Of a stretch of DNA of 64,000 bases, positions 1-12,238 are shown in pieces; position 1 is the first letter of the stretch; each line of letters starts with the position of its first letter. The notes beneath the pieces were generated by a model. It did not search any database. It saw only the letters and a program-made list of their open reading frames with translations, and was not told the DNA's origin. The position numbers were made by a program, and so were the translations under genes. The DNA lies in assembly GCF_000516985.1 (NCBI RefSeq), contig NW_006917092.1, positions 1,380,619 through 1,444,618 on the forward strand, written 5' to 3'. The DNA is from Pestalotiopsis fici W106-1. Lineage: Eukaryota > Ascomycota > Sordariomycetes > Amphisphaeriales > Sporocadaceae.

Positions 1-3000
1 TCAGACCTCTATTGGCTCCGAACAACGTGCAAATTTGCCTAATTGGGAATAAGCGTACGGGGTTAATTGGATGGGGACTTTTGTTTCCCGTTGTCCAACA
101 CATGCCATAGTCGTACTAGTAGGCAGAAAATCTCTAGTAGCACCTGCTACTACGTACTGCTCGGTCGGTCACTGGTGCTTATGTTTGGTTTGAAATTGGC
201 GCGGCCAAGAAAAGACGAGAAACCAAAAAAAAAAAAAAAAAAAAAAAGAGAGAGAACTTGGCTGGACGAAGCGTGCGGGCGGAGGACGGCGGACTGCCAT
301 GGTGCTACTATGACCTATTATTATTAGAAAAGCCCAACGGGCCTCGGCATTTGTTTGCGGTGCCACATAGGTAGGTTTTTGCTACGGAATATACTCGATG
401 GTATCGTCTTGGCAACTCGGCACGTCTGGAAGTGACAAGCCAGATGGTGTTCAATGTCATTGAAAATCTTCACATGCATGTTCAGCCGCAGAGGCAGTAA
501 AATACGTAGACACTAATAAGTAAAGGTCAAGGTTGAGTGGAACGTATATTATCCCGAGGGAACCGACCCCTTGTCCCGTTGCCCAAAAGCAGAAGACTGT
601 TAATGACTGTTGCCGACCTCGAATCTGGGGATTGGCAGAACCCACGGTATTGCCGGCGCAACTGAATTGGCGATTGCATTGTTCAGTTTGCTGCAAGGTA
701 ATAGGAGTGCAGCCGAGGGCCGGGGTGGTCCTAGGGTGGTGAGTGGTATGTCTCCGATGGAGAGCAGAGCTTAATTAATGGCCCTGGAGGGAGGAAGAGT
801 GAGAGAGTGCAACTGACACCTGCGTCAATTCCATCTTTTGTTGCGCATCGCGCGTACGAGAGCGAAATAGCAAAGCAAGGGACCACTTGTCTGTTCCGTA
901 CCTACGGTGCGGTTCAGGTCATATCAAGGGTCAGATCATTCATGCAAGGGCAAAAGAGCCACTTGCCTGTCACTCAATCGCCGTCTTTACGAGGCATAAC
1001 CAGGGTCCTTGCGGGGGGATATGTGGTTCTCATGGAAAAATCTCATTTGGCATAACGGGTTCTGATGGTAATATGAAGACAACAGCCGTATCCTTTTTTC
1101 CCTCTTGCATCAAGACAGAAGCGAAGGAGACTCCTCGACCGATCGTGGTGAGTTTCAGTATACGGATCAATCACCGCTCGGTTCCGCTTGGGGGGCCCGA
1201 ACGAGCCGTGAATAGTCAAGTTTAGTTATCTATTTGGCAGAACACCTGCATACGGATTATTGCAGGTAAATGAAGATATTTCTGGCTCAAGCTACAACTA
1301 TAATAGATTGCTAGACCCAACCGGGAAGTCTGCCCACAAGCGAGCCATACACAAGGTGGCGATGAGCGTAGCAACAGAGGCCGATCGAGGTTGCGCCGGC
1401 CTTAACTCCTGAGTTGCCTGGCCGCCTGCAACAGTGGACAAGAAGTGGATGGCTGATGGATCCCGTTCCTGGACGGTCAAGAATTCATCAACCCTAGTTC
1501 CTAGTCGGCATGTTTTTGTCATCTGTCAATGAAAAGGCCCGCTGCGGTAATATCCTCTTATGTCAGCAATCCAGACTGCCATGAGTTGTGGGCACAGAAT
1601 GACTGATGAGTAACACTGCATACGTCCTCAACAGCTCAAGCTTGTTTGATTATGATTACTCTGCATTGCGGCTGCTCTCAATTCATGGCAGCCATGAATA
1701 TATAAGCCACAAGAGGCCGACTACTTATTCCCGTTGTTCATGGCGATGCTGGTTCAGACGACCCCCGGCAGACCATGCTCATCGTGGCTAGCAGCCGTGG
1801 GTGGCAGTTCCAATGCCCTGCAGGCGCCTCCTCCGCCGCCAATCGATCACAGGTCCGATCGCGACATGCCCATTTGATCTCAACTTGGATCACCACCAAA
1901 AGGCTCCACGATGCACTTGGGCCAGTCGAGCTTAGCTTGGGTCGCTTTATGCTCTGTTCTGTCATAGTGAGCTTTCTCATACGGCACCGTCGATGATACT
2001 AATATAGTCGACTTGACCTAACTACATAGCATGGTACAGAAGGGGGAAAAACCCGTTTCGTGTCTTCTCTTCGGGCTCTAGAAAGTTTCCGAAAGAGACA
2101 AACCAGAAGAAAAAAAAAACGGTGATAGTATGTGGTCATTGCAAAGCCTGTCATTGTCGTCGCTGCCCCTGACCAGTGGCTGTTAGTGCCTATGTTTCTC
2201 TATTTCGGTTGATTTATATCCACTTTGTACTGAACAAAAACGCCCATGAGCCAGGCAATAGTAACCCTAGCTGCTGCCAAACGCCACCCCTTCCCCAATT
2301 GCCGGCGCCAATGCTACCTTGCAGGCTTTGCCAGAAGTACGAAATCCTACTGTACGTTTGAGTCGTCATGGCGGCGGCGTCGTCGTGCCGTTGGGGGCAA
2401 AAGATCTGAATTTGAAAAGCAAAAGCAGCCGAATTGAAGAGATCCCAAGCAGGACACAATGAGGTCCATTCACCTGAGAAAGTCAAAGTGTCGCAAGCGA
2501 TTGCTACGTGCGCAGTCAATCAAATCCACTTGCAAAGGAGCATCAAAGCCAACAGAGGCCCTGTGCTATAAGCTTCACTACCATGTGTCCTTTTGCTGGG
2601 TAATACTACGTCATTGAGATACGGTTGGTCAAAGGAGAGAATATCAAGAATATGGCCAATTAAAAAATAAAATAAAAAAAATAGCACTACAATACCTGCT
2701 AATAAATCATTCACCATATCGGAGTTCGCCAGCGCCTCTGCCGATGGTGGTTTTGGGGCAGATTTAGCCACGGAGACGCCCTGCCGAAGGATTTACTGGG
2801 GCCTAGCACTATTCCGTACACTAGAAAGCTAGAAAGGTAGAAAAACGCACTTGCATCTGATCTTTTATCCAGGCAAGATTCATGTCATAGTCTAAGCGGT
2901 CCTCTTCACGAGTAAGGAATGTCTATATTGTACACTAGAATTTTATCGCCGCGCCGTCTGGTTTTCTTGGCACCTTTTTGACCGGACCGTCGTCTCTTTT

Positions 3001-3903
3001 CTTCTCTCTCTGTTCTCGACCTGCCAGGCTTTGCTTGCATCCGGGCAAAAGTCACTCTAAACCCCCCCATCAGTACATAACGTGCGGCGTGCGGATAATG
3101 GGGCTTGACCTAGCTGATTCGATAGTCTCTAGCCTCACTGGAAATGATCTTCGCACACTATCGTGATCAGCTATTGCGGCACTTGCGAATAACCGGTACC
3201 GACGTGCCCAACGCATTTCAACAGTCAACATGTTAGTGCCCCCAAGTTGATACTAGTTTGTGTACGGAGTCCGGATACTGCACGATCCGCCGTGTGCAAA
3301 GCAAACCCATCAAGTGGTAGTTGATCGCGGCCGTGGGCTTTGGTGGGCTTTGACTCTATGTTGATCGCACAGACTGATGACCATGCCTGAATTATTGCTT
3401 GTCAGCCCTATAGAACGTACTTTGGATTCAAGCCAAGTCTTGTTTTTTAAGCCTCACAGAGCACATGTTGCCTCAATAGCTGGATAAAGACGAAAAAGAA
3501 AGTCATGGCGACCCTGCTGTGGCCCCAGTGTGGTCAGTGAGAGAGAGAGAAAAAAGCCATGCGAGAAAAGATCTACAGTCTCGTCCCCCGGTTTCTCGCC
3601 CACATCAGGCATTGCCGATCGCCCTTCACAATCAGCTCAGACCAGGTCATGTGGTAGTAATGATACCTCAGCATCGCAAGCGAAAACGGAGAACAGGAAA
3701 GAATCGTCGTCCTTTTTTATTAATTGAACAAGACGGCTATTTGGCTATATGTTGACTATCGAAAATAGTAGGGCTGAACGTTTAACGAACCGGCTTCCAA
3801 GAACAGAAAAGCGTGTAAAACAAGAAAAGATCCTACCCCGGATCCCCCAAAACATTTTTACCTGCCAATCTTCAATATGGTACTTCTGCCGAGACAGCTT
3901 TTC
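1..3903. other. Gene-poor left edge
   Basis: About 3.9 kb with no open reading frame that I can support as a gene. Frames are short, overlap on both strands and show no recognisable domain or plausible splice chain. It includes a 23-nt poly(A) run at 225-247 followed by a GA-rich stretch. It may hold the 3' flank of the tyrosinase and regulatory DNA of a gene outside the window. Confidence 0.5.
225..247. repeat. Poly(A) homopolymer run
   Basis: Twenty-three consecutive A residues followed by GAGAGAGA. This is a simple-sequence tract in non-coding DNA, probably length-variable. Confidence 0.9.
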
Positions 3904-5237
3904 CTAATAGAGTTGATCATATGTGTAGCACAACGGTCCTTGCTGTATGTGCATAATGTCCCCAATCCTAACTTCCACTGGACTGGTGACGCCGAGCCGG
4001 ATGATCGAATCGATGGTATAGTTGCCTCCTTCCTTATTGTGATAATCTTGGGTAAATAGAGGACCAGAAATGTCGTCTACGCGAACATCAAGGTCCCGAG
4101 TCTCCCAGGACCACCAAGCACGGTCGAGATTGGAGTGGTGAAGAAAAAAGATGGGATCCAACGCTGGATGCAATCAGTGTCTGCCTCATACCCTTTGCTT
4201 TCTCAAATGTTGCGCCCATATAAACTTACGAGAAGCCCACATGTCGCTCATTGTCGCATATTCACCGCCAATAGCCCAATGGCCGCCCGCGTGGTACGAG
4301 AACTCGGTCTTGTTCCCATAGAGGCCGAAGTTTGGGAACTTCATCGCGGTGTTCACGAGGTTCAGGTCGGTCGTGTTCCACATGTACGCGTATCCTAGAT
4401 CGCGGGTGACACAATGTCGTCCCATCTTCTTGAGGTTATCCCGCGGGCCCAGCTCCGACGACAAGCCGGAAAAGGGGCCATCGACGAGGCAGCCGCCGCC
4501 CGTTCGATTGGCCGCCAATAATTTTGGCCGAGAAGCGAGGAGCATCGTCGGCGCTGGCGTCAGCTGGTTCGTCGGCACGTACTCTCCATTGCCGCCAAAG
4601 CCTCGGACGGTATCAAAAATGGGAGAGCCCAGGAATTTCTGCTCGCTGGTCGTGTCGAGTGTCCAGTCCCAGTACGGTAGCCCTCCCTGGAACCCGCACG
4701 ACTGAAGCTCTTTCTCAAAGTGAAACAAGAACCATCTATGCCAAGGATAAAAGGCTCCCTGATAGGGTTGTTGTCAGATCCTGTGCCTTCATAACAGCGA
4801 TGACTTGACCCAGTTGATGCTCTTACCACATAGTGCGCATTCCAGACACTGAATATGTGTGCTGCCACGAAATCTTCATAGCGGTTACTTGCAGCTGGGA
4901 CGACGGGGTACTCCTCTGCTGGTTTTTCTAGCATGCACTTTAATGCGGCAATATAGGAGTCTTGTTGATTTGCCGACATTCTGCGCCTATCAATGAATTT
5001 GGTAAATATCAGAAACATGACTTGGTTGGAAAAGTTGATGTACCATTCTGTGCGCACCAAAGGGTCCCGGCAGGACTCGTTTGCGCGTGCTTCAAGCAGG
5101 CGAGAGGACTGAGTATGCGAGACGGACAAGGCGGCCACCACTGTGCTCCGAAGCAGCAAAGGAGCAACTCCATTCAGAAACAGCAGGTGGACGATGACAT
5201 TGCATACCAATGCGGCAAGCGATTGGAGGGACAACAT
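3904..5237 (-). CDS. Short tyrosinase / catechol-oxidase-like type-3 copper protein
   Basis: Four exons (introns 4987-5043, 4759-4826 and 4164-4229) join in frame to 380 residues. The CuA site is H108-x7-H116-x8-H125, the last inside a YPWHRWF motif. The CuB site is H274-x3-H278 plus the HH pair in a DPIFFLHHSN motif near residues 297-306. The protein ends soon after a CYTY motif, so it has only the catalytic domain and lacks the C-terminal lid domain of melanogenic tyrosinases of about 600 residues. The family oxidises mono- or diphenols to quinones using a dicopper centre. The N-terminus is strongly hydrophobic, consistent with secretion. The start is uncertain: ATG at 5237 gives a compact signal peptide, and an in-frame ATG at 5279 is possible. 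Substrate (phenol or catechol) cannot be told from sequence. Confidence 0.85.
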
Positions 5238-6626
5238 TGCGAGGCGATATAAGGAGATGAGAAGATCCTGACAACTCATTGGGGCAACTCTGGGAGTCTG
5301 TTCTTTTGTAATCTTCCCGCCAAGCGCAACAATGCTGCCCCTTTCGTCCATGTCCTCCGTCCAAGGCATGCGTGGGAAACCGTGACACAACACGGATCTA
5401 GCGGTGAGTTTAATCTAATCGAGTATTCTAGTTGCAGGAAAGCGGCCCGCGAAGAGAGGGCCCGGTTACCCGGATCTCGAGGTCGTCCTGTGGGAAGTTG
5501 CGAGGCCTGTCGGTCGGACATGACGTTCTCCCCGGGGAGGCCCTCCAATGGACCTTTTGCAAGGGCAACGTTGGACGATTCGGCTGCAGGATCGGGAAGG
5601 CGAAAGAAAGAGGACGTGACGTGTCGTACAACATGGTTTACTCGGCTTCGTGCAGCTCGTGAGACGCAGCAACATCGGGATTGGATTCAGTGATTTCCAT
5701 ATATCGCTGCAGATAACCTTGGTTCTTTTCGTTGACTATACTTGCGTGGCATATCATGCACTGAGACTGCGTGGCCAACACATTCTATTACTGCCATCAT
5801 CCATGACGCTTCCTGACCAAAGTCCAAATACTCTCTGTCAGTCTATCGACATGTCGGTACACTATAAACCGCGTATGTTTATCGATAATTGACGATAGAC
5901 TTGATGACTTTAGTTCTTGAAGTCCTCATAGTGTCTTATAGATTTCGTACCATGAGGCTAAAGCAGTTTTCCATGGGCTCGCAAAAGAAATAAAGTACAC
6001 GAGACAGAGCCAATCCAGTAGTCCATACCGCCTTTTTTCGGCAGCGTTTGAAATCGAAAGACTGCTCTTTCTGAAATTGAGTCATCTGAGACGACGACGA
6101 GGTTACTTTAATGACTCGAAGACAAGTAAAAATAACTTGCTTGGAACGTCAGAAGCGAGTCTTGCGTGACGTCCATGCACCCTGTGATTCAATGTAGCAT
6201 GTATAACGAGGCCCTCTGGTTCTTGACCAATATACGAGGCTGTAATGACCTCCCCGGCAATGTAGCTTGTGTATTTAGATGTTCATCTTGTTACTCATTG
6301 TAAACATTAGTATACCTACCGCAAAGAGTCATGACTGCACGCTATCAACGCATGAAATACTATTCAAAGTGAAAAGATCAATGTACTTGTGTTGTAGACT
6401 TGGCAAGCGTGATGCGTTACAAGCGTGTAGTTTTCTACTTCCGATCAATATATACACTCTTCTAATGTGGAGGATAGTAGCTCAGTGAAGGAACAGTACA
6501 GAGATGAAAGTGTATCACGATGAATTGGTAATTGATAGTGTGTAAAGTTAATTATTCATTCATCGAATCACTCGCTATTATACAATGGCAACACGTCTAG
6601 CCTCGGCCACGATGCGTTGTGATAAT
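5238..6626. other. Intergenic region upstream of tyrosinase
   Basis: Promoter side of the tyrosinase and 3' flank of the Chz-like gene. Several overlapping frames of 60-100 codons occur on both strands around 5380-5700, but none has a recognisable domain or splice pattern. I support no gene here. Confidence 0.5.
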
Positions 6627-7022
6627 TTAGTAGGCGCCCTGGCTGCGTCCCGAGTCGGTGGGAAGACCCTCCTCGTCACCAGGCTCTTGATAGCTACCCT
6701 CTGGCTTCGCGTGGCGCGTACGCTCGTTGATGATATTATCTTTATTGATCGCTTCCTTGTCGTCTCGTTCTAACAAATAGGATTAGTATCGTTGTCATTG
6801 AACATGTTTACATGTATTATTGTTTAAGGAGATTTTGATGTGACCATTGTGGGAGGGAAGCAGTAACCACATACCTAGCTGTTCGTCGCTATCGGCGGTT
6901 CTGGAGTCAACTGGGTCCTCAATCTTGGTCTCATCGGAGACGACGCCAAGGGCCTCGTTCTTGTGGCCCGGACGAGAGACGTAGGAGTTGTCGCTGGGGA
7001 CTTCGTTTTCGTAGGAAGACAT
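6627..7022 (-). CDS. Small acidic Chz-like (histone-chaperone-motif) protein
   Basis: Two exons (7022-6875 and 6769-6627; intron 6770-6874 with branch-like ACTAATC) encode 96 residues. The protein is acidic and hydrophilic, with no signal peptide or membrane segment. The second exon begins inside an ERDDKEAINKDNIINERTR segment that resembles the CHZ motif (acidic lead, I-x-x-x-NII, then an RTRG-like end) of the H2A.Z/H2B chaperone Chz1. Chz1 itself is longer, so this would be a miniature relative; small fungal proteins of this shape are usually annotated 'histone chaperone domain'. A nuclear role is inferred from the motif only. The gene has a TATA-like element about 127 bp upstream, unusual for housekeeping chaperones and suggestive of inducible expression. 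Confidence 0.75.
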
Positions 7023-7942
7023 AATGAGGTATATTTTGGAGAAACAGAAATTTGGATCAACTTGCGAAGAGGTTTTTGGTTGTTTGTGTACAGATGGTAA
7101 TTTGCATTGAGAAGACAAAAGTAATGCGAGTGACAGGAAATGCTTCCAGTTTATATCATCGAGTCATGATTATATCGTTTTTATCTGTCTGCCGCATTAT
7201 AGTATGATACGCCTCGAGTCCAGCCATTCATTCTTTGATTCTCATTCCATTCATGAACACATTTCGTCACTCCTTTCCAGCCAATCGAAACGTTGCACCG
7301 TCATTGCTTTGTTGGATCAAGTCGCGTTCTCTTGCACGCGTAAAGAGGTTTTCAATAATTGCATGACGCCTCGACCGCCGTTCCATGACGTCTTCTTGAA
7401 TCATTACCAAAAAGCTGGCGTGCTTTTTCCCCAGGACGAGCGGGTATGTCAAAGGAGAACGGTCCGGCGCTTAAGGCTAGCCAAGTCAGAAAACGTTAAA
7501 TAAGCGACTACTGCAACTGTATGATCCCGTCAGCGATCCGGTAACCGTATAGTCTCATCATGACGGCCGAATCGGGCGATTTGCCAGATAATCCGTCGAT
7601 TTTGTTCCTGCAGTCATTTATGCAAGTTTGTCTGCGATACTTTAGGAGGCTGGATTGTGTTTGCTTTTTCCTTTCAGTGCACGGCTCTAGTCAAGCCTAG
7701 ATCATAGACGATCAACAGGTCAACGAGAGCGCTAAGAGCTTCACTTAGGTCATTGATTCGAGCTCGGACTGTTTCTGAGGCTCTTGATCCAAGGAAAGGA
7801 CCAATAGCTCCGTAAAGTCAATGTAGTGTTGTACTGTTACTTTGTGTATTGGTGCTATGGGATCATACTTGGTACTGCTGTTCACGTGTTCAAATTGTAT
7901 TTGATGGTTCTTTCAGGGTATATCGTAAATCATGTCGCCAAC
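7023..7942. other. Intergenic region between Chz-like gene and glycosyltransferase
   Basis: It contains the promoter of the Chz-like gene and the 3' flank of the glycosyltransferase gene. Frames of up to 99 codons are present (for example 7204-7503 on plus) but none is recognisable. Confidence 0.5.
7149..7156 (-). promoter_or_regulatory. TATA-like element of the Chz-like gene
   Basis: ATATAAAC on the minus strand, about 127 bp upstream of the ATG at 7022. Position and sequence fit a core-promoter TATA box; no functional proof. Confidence 0.4.
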
Positions 7943-10900
7943 TCATGTTCTTGGTGTTGAGGTTGTACCCGAGCCGGATCCCGAACTCTCACCGGCCTTA
8001 CCCGTGGCTCTCATGCTCTCCTCAATTGCCCTCTTGAGTTCCTCATCATCGTCATCATGATTCGAGGAATCTTTGCCCTTCCCCTTTGGTTGGAATTGAG
8101 CTTCTGCCAGACTTTGTTTCTTGACATATTCCATGACTATATCTTCCTCAGTCTTGCTGGCTTTGGCTCGTGCGAGCTCTTCTTGATGCTCCTTTTCTGA
8201 TGCCTCCAGTGCTCGTCTGAACTCTTCCTCGTCTTCGGCACCAGGAGCTGCTTGTGTCTCGGTTGCCTGCGACGCTTCTATCGCCTTCTTGAGCTCTTCG
8301 TCATCGTCGTCGTGGCCATTATGCCCTTGCTTGAGACGAGCAGCATGCTCTGCTTCCGATGCCTCGATAGCTTTGCGGAGTTCCCCATCGTCGTGAGTAG
8401 TAGTTGCGACATTATCTGTCTGAGAACGCTGAAGCGCTTGTCGGAAGTCGTCGTCGTCGTCATCAGCGCCCCGTCCAAGAACACCTTGTACTTGCTGCGA
8501 CTTCCTGTGGTCCTCTGCAATGCTGAGCTGCACAGCCTGCTCAATCAATGCCTGGTACTCCTCATCTGTGATATCATCAAAATCATCAGGTGAGAACGGC
8601 ACTTGTCCCTTCAATTCTGAGGGAAATCCATAGTGCGATGTGTTTGATGAATTCCTTTCAGATCCGACATCTGAAGATTGACTTCGTGGTTCAGTTGACT
8701 GGTTCGAAACCGTTGATTTCAGTGACACCGTAGATCTTCGACGGAGTTCTCGAACACTGGATCGAATGGCCTGCTCGATTCTCGCATCTTCAACTGCATC
8801 TCCACTAGACGTTTCACGAACCGCAGTTTGGATCGCCTGTTCGAACTCGGGGTCTTGTGCATCTTCCCTGCTTGCGAGCCGAGCAGCGGTGACATCCTCG
8901 GTAACATGAGCCCCTGAAGCTAAGCCGACAGCGGCAGCGGCTTGTCTGCGCACCCAAGCCTTTTTCTGGTCTTGAAGGCGTTTCCGTTCGTCAAAAGACA
9001 GGTTTCTTGTGTGGCGCCATCCAGTTTTCGGAGCTTCAGTAGGAATAGCCAAACTATTCGCAGAAGAAGCTCCTTCAGCAGCAGTCGGGAACGGGCGTCG
9101 AGGAGATGAATCTCGCCCCTTGCCCTTCTCTTTCTGCCTCCACGTATAATAAGATTTCAGCGAGTCACGAGTCGCGAGCCAGCGCTTCTCAATATCGTCT
9201 CTTTCCGCATATGTTGAGTTTTCGTAGTCTTCTTTACCTTGGGCGATACGCGATGCGACAATATAGTTCTCAGCGCTCTGGGCGAATAGACTCCGGATTT
9301 CTGCGTGGATACCAGCCATTGCATAGGCTGGAACAGACCAGGCTCCTGCCAGCTTTGTCAGTATCGGCCATTAAACTCTGTTCAGCAGTAAACTTACCGG
9401 CTGCTGGCTTCAGTATAAGCCCTCCAATGCCTTTGCCAAATCCTTTCAGGAAACCCATGCCGCCCTCCTTCTGTGCTCCACGAATAGGTTGTGTGACCAG
9501 ACCCGAGATTCCATCGTACAGACCAAGTCCAAACTCTTTCCCTGCAACCTTCAAGCCGGTCTCAAAACTAGTGACCTTCTCGGGTCTGCGGACTGTCTCA
9601 TCATTGTACAACTTTGGCGCATTTCTGAATCCTCTTGCAAGGCCCATGCAAAAGTTCATTGGGGATTTTACGCCGGTAGTGACAATATTTGAAATACTCT
9701 TCCCGGCACCAAGTGCCCTCTCCAAGTTGTCATTCATGCTTGGGGTCTCAGATGGCTCTCGCTTTGGATTCGCTGGACGCTCCGCCGCAGCGTTGGACTT
9801 TGCAGAAACTGCAGAAGCAGCCGAGATAGACGGCACCAAACTGGTCGTGCTCTCATTCGCAGGTCCAGGTGAAGCCACTAACTTTCGGTCGATATGCGGG
9901 TCAGGTGTCCCAGGAGTACCAGGCGTACCAGGAGTAACGGCTGCCGCATCGCTCGAATCCTTCTCGGACGGCAAATCAGTTTGGGATGCCGCAGCACTAG
10001 AAGATTTGCCAGCAATGTCAGATGTTCCTTGGCTCTTTTTCGGTCCCACGGCTGCTTTGAATACGTCCCGCGGGAAATCGGCTACAGCCATTCCAATGCT
10101 GCCAATATCTCCGAGAAGAGCAGATGTGACGGCCGAGACAGGATCCCAGGGCTCTTCTTCCGTATTGTACTCCCTTGATCGAAATCTAGTATATGATTAG
10201 AAGGTACAATTCAAGCAATTGAAGTCTTTTCATGCTTACAGCTTTAGGTCAGAGTACTGAATGAAACCACTTTCAACGAGTGCGGCAGCAGCAAGAGCAC
10301 TTAACCGAACCTTTGATCTTCGCACACGCCATACAGCTACGCGGCTGGGAGCAACAGCACAGCGAATTTCGTCAACATTCAGATGTTGGTGGAAGCTCTG
10401 ACCTCCCACGTCTGATCCCTTTTCCTCTCTGATCTTTTCACCTAGTTCTCTTGCTCTTTCCAGTGTTTCTGGTTTCAGCGCAGTCTTAATTGCCTCGGCG
10501 AGATTTTCAGCGCTGAGATTCTTGTAGGGGATAGGCTCCGGTCCGGCACCCGCCTTGGCCACCATGGCACCCCAGAACGGTTGGTCGCCAAAGAAGGGCA
10601 CGACAATCGTCGGTTTTCCGGCATTGATTCCAGCTGCCGTGGTACCAGCACCTCCATGATGACATACCGCCGACACATGTTGGAAGAGCCAGTCGTGAGG
10701 ACAATTGCCGAGCATGAAAACTCCATCAGGAATGCCCATGGAATCCGCTCCAAGCCCGCCCCATCCTTTGGATACGAGGGCTCGAACGCCAGTGGATGCG
10801 ACTGCGTCAAATATTTTCTTAGTCAGACCATCAGGGTCGTCAACCACGATCGAGCCAAAGCCAATGTACACCGGAGGCGGTCCAGCCTCTAGGAAGGCAG

Positions 10901-12238
10901 CAAGCTCAGGCTCAGGTGAGTAATTGGATGCCAAATTGAGAAAGTAGAATCCAGCAATGTCAATATGATTGCCCCAATCGTTTGGCTTGGGAATCAAGGC
11001 CGGAGACCAACAATAAGTGTAGGGGATCCGAAGACGAGTGAGCACTCCGGGGGCCCAAATGAGAGAGAGGGGGTCCAAATCGAGTATCTTGGTGCGGAAG
11101 CGATTGATGACATCGCCCAAACCCTGCCATGTCATCATCTCCACCAGAGCATATGAGACATAGTTTGTCGTCACGGGATCAGTGTTTGACGATTGAATAT
11201 TGGCCAGAGGTTGTGGGAAGGCTCTCGTTGGCGACCATGGCATGGTGAACATGAGATGAAGCGGGATCCCCAACTTCTCGGCAACATGAATGTGGGCAAA
11301 GCTGGGCGGGTTCGCAATAATGGCGTCTGCAACAAAAGGCTTATGCACCGGATCCATGAACATGGTCTCTGTGTCGTTGGAGGCATTCTGTCTGCGTTCA
11401 AGTCGTGGTGCAGGGCCCAAGCCATCGCCAGCCTCAATGCATGATCTCCAGCAGCCCCAGACGATCTGTTCAATCCCCTTGCGGCGTTTAGTGACTTCGC
11501 CATTCTTGACCGCATCAAAGCCTGGCATAAGTCCCGGATTCTTCACCATGAAAGCCATGAGCTCAGCTGGATCACCCCCGATACTGAAGAATTCCAATCC
11601 ATTTTCCTCGACGAAATTCTTAAACGTGGGGTGCGTCGCAACTCGAACCCGATGGCCATAGGTATTTTTGAGCACTTGGCCCAGCGAGACAAAGGGTTGC
11701 ACATCTCCACGCGATCCTACAATCTGTATCACGACGTTCAACTTGGGAGGTGGCGTTTGGCCTGGTTGACCACCCAGGCTGGGGGGGATATATGCGGGAG
11801 GAAGAGGCTCTACGGCAAGCTTGGCATCTTGAGTGAGCTGGTTTCGTAGAGTTGGTGCGATGATATCGGCCAGTTGCCTGCTCGTTTGATTGATGTTGAT
11901 GTTGACTCGGCCATCGTCTTTGTGGCACCACGAAAATTAGCAGTTGCTATGACTAGCTGGGCAGGGACACCCAGGAGAAAGATCCCTTGCAACTCACCCG
12001 TGATGGTAGCGCCGGCGTCGAATCCAGCTTGATGTAGAGAAAGACGATCGTGGACCTCGCTGTAGGCTGGCGGGACTTCCTCTTCAGCTCCTAGCTCTGG
12101 CAGGTCTGGAAGTGCCGTTCCTGCTTGGAAGCCATCGGATACGGCAATCGAGAGGGTATCATCGTAGTCCGGTAGCTGTTCGGTTTCGTGGGCGCTTCCA
12201 CTGCTCGCCTGGGCCCTCTTTGACTCTAGGACCGACAT
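7943..12238 (-). CDS. UDP-sugar:sterol glucosyltransferase-like protein with multi-UIM C-terminal tail
   Basis: Four exons (introns 11918-11997, 10186-10239 and 9346-9397) give 1369 residues in frame. The glycosyltransferase begins near residue 139 with an IVGSRGDVQPF motif, the N-terminal signature of sterol glucosyltransferases. Its C-terminal half carries HHGGAGTT near residues 499-506 and a following PFFGDQPFW donor-binding motif. Unlike yeast Atg26/Ugt51 I see no GRAM or PH domain; instead a proline-rich 'PPAYS' leader precedes the enzyme. After a middle region with repeated glycine-rich amphipathic segments, residues 1066-1347 hold about eight acidic helices of the pattern DDDEELKKAIEAS, the ubiquitin-interacting-motif signature, and the protein ends in a Ser/Gly/Thr-rich tail. 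The enzyme would glucosylate a sterol or other lipid; the tail suggests binding of ubiquitinated partners (inference). A Thr-Pro-Gly tandem repeat lies at about 9902-9935. Confidence 0.9.

Noticed and set aside
9106..10200. Plus-strand ORF of 364 codons
   Set aside because: It is antisense to the glycosyltransferase gene, spans two of its introns and has no recognisable motif.
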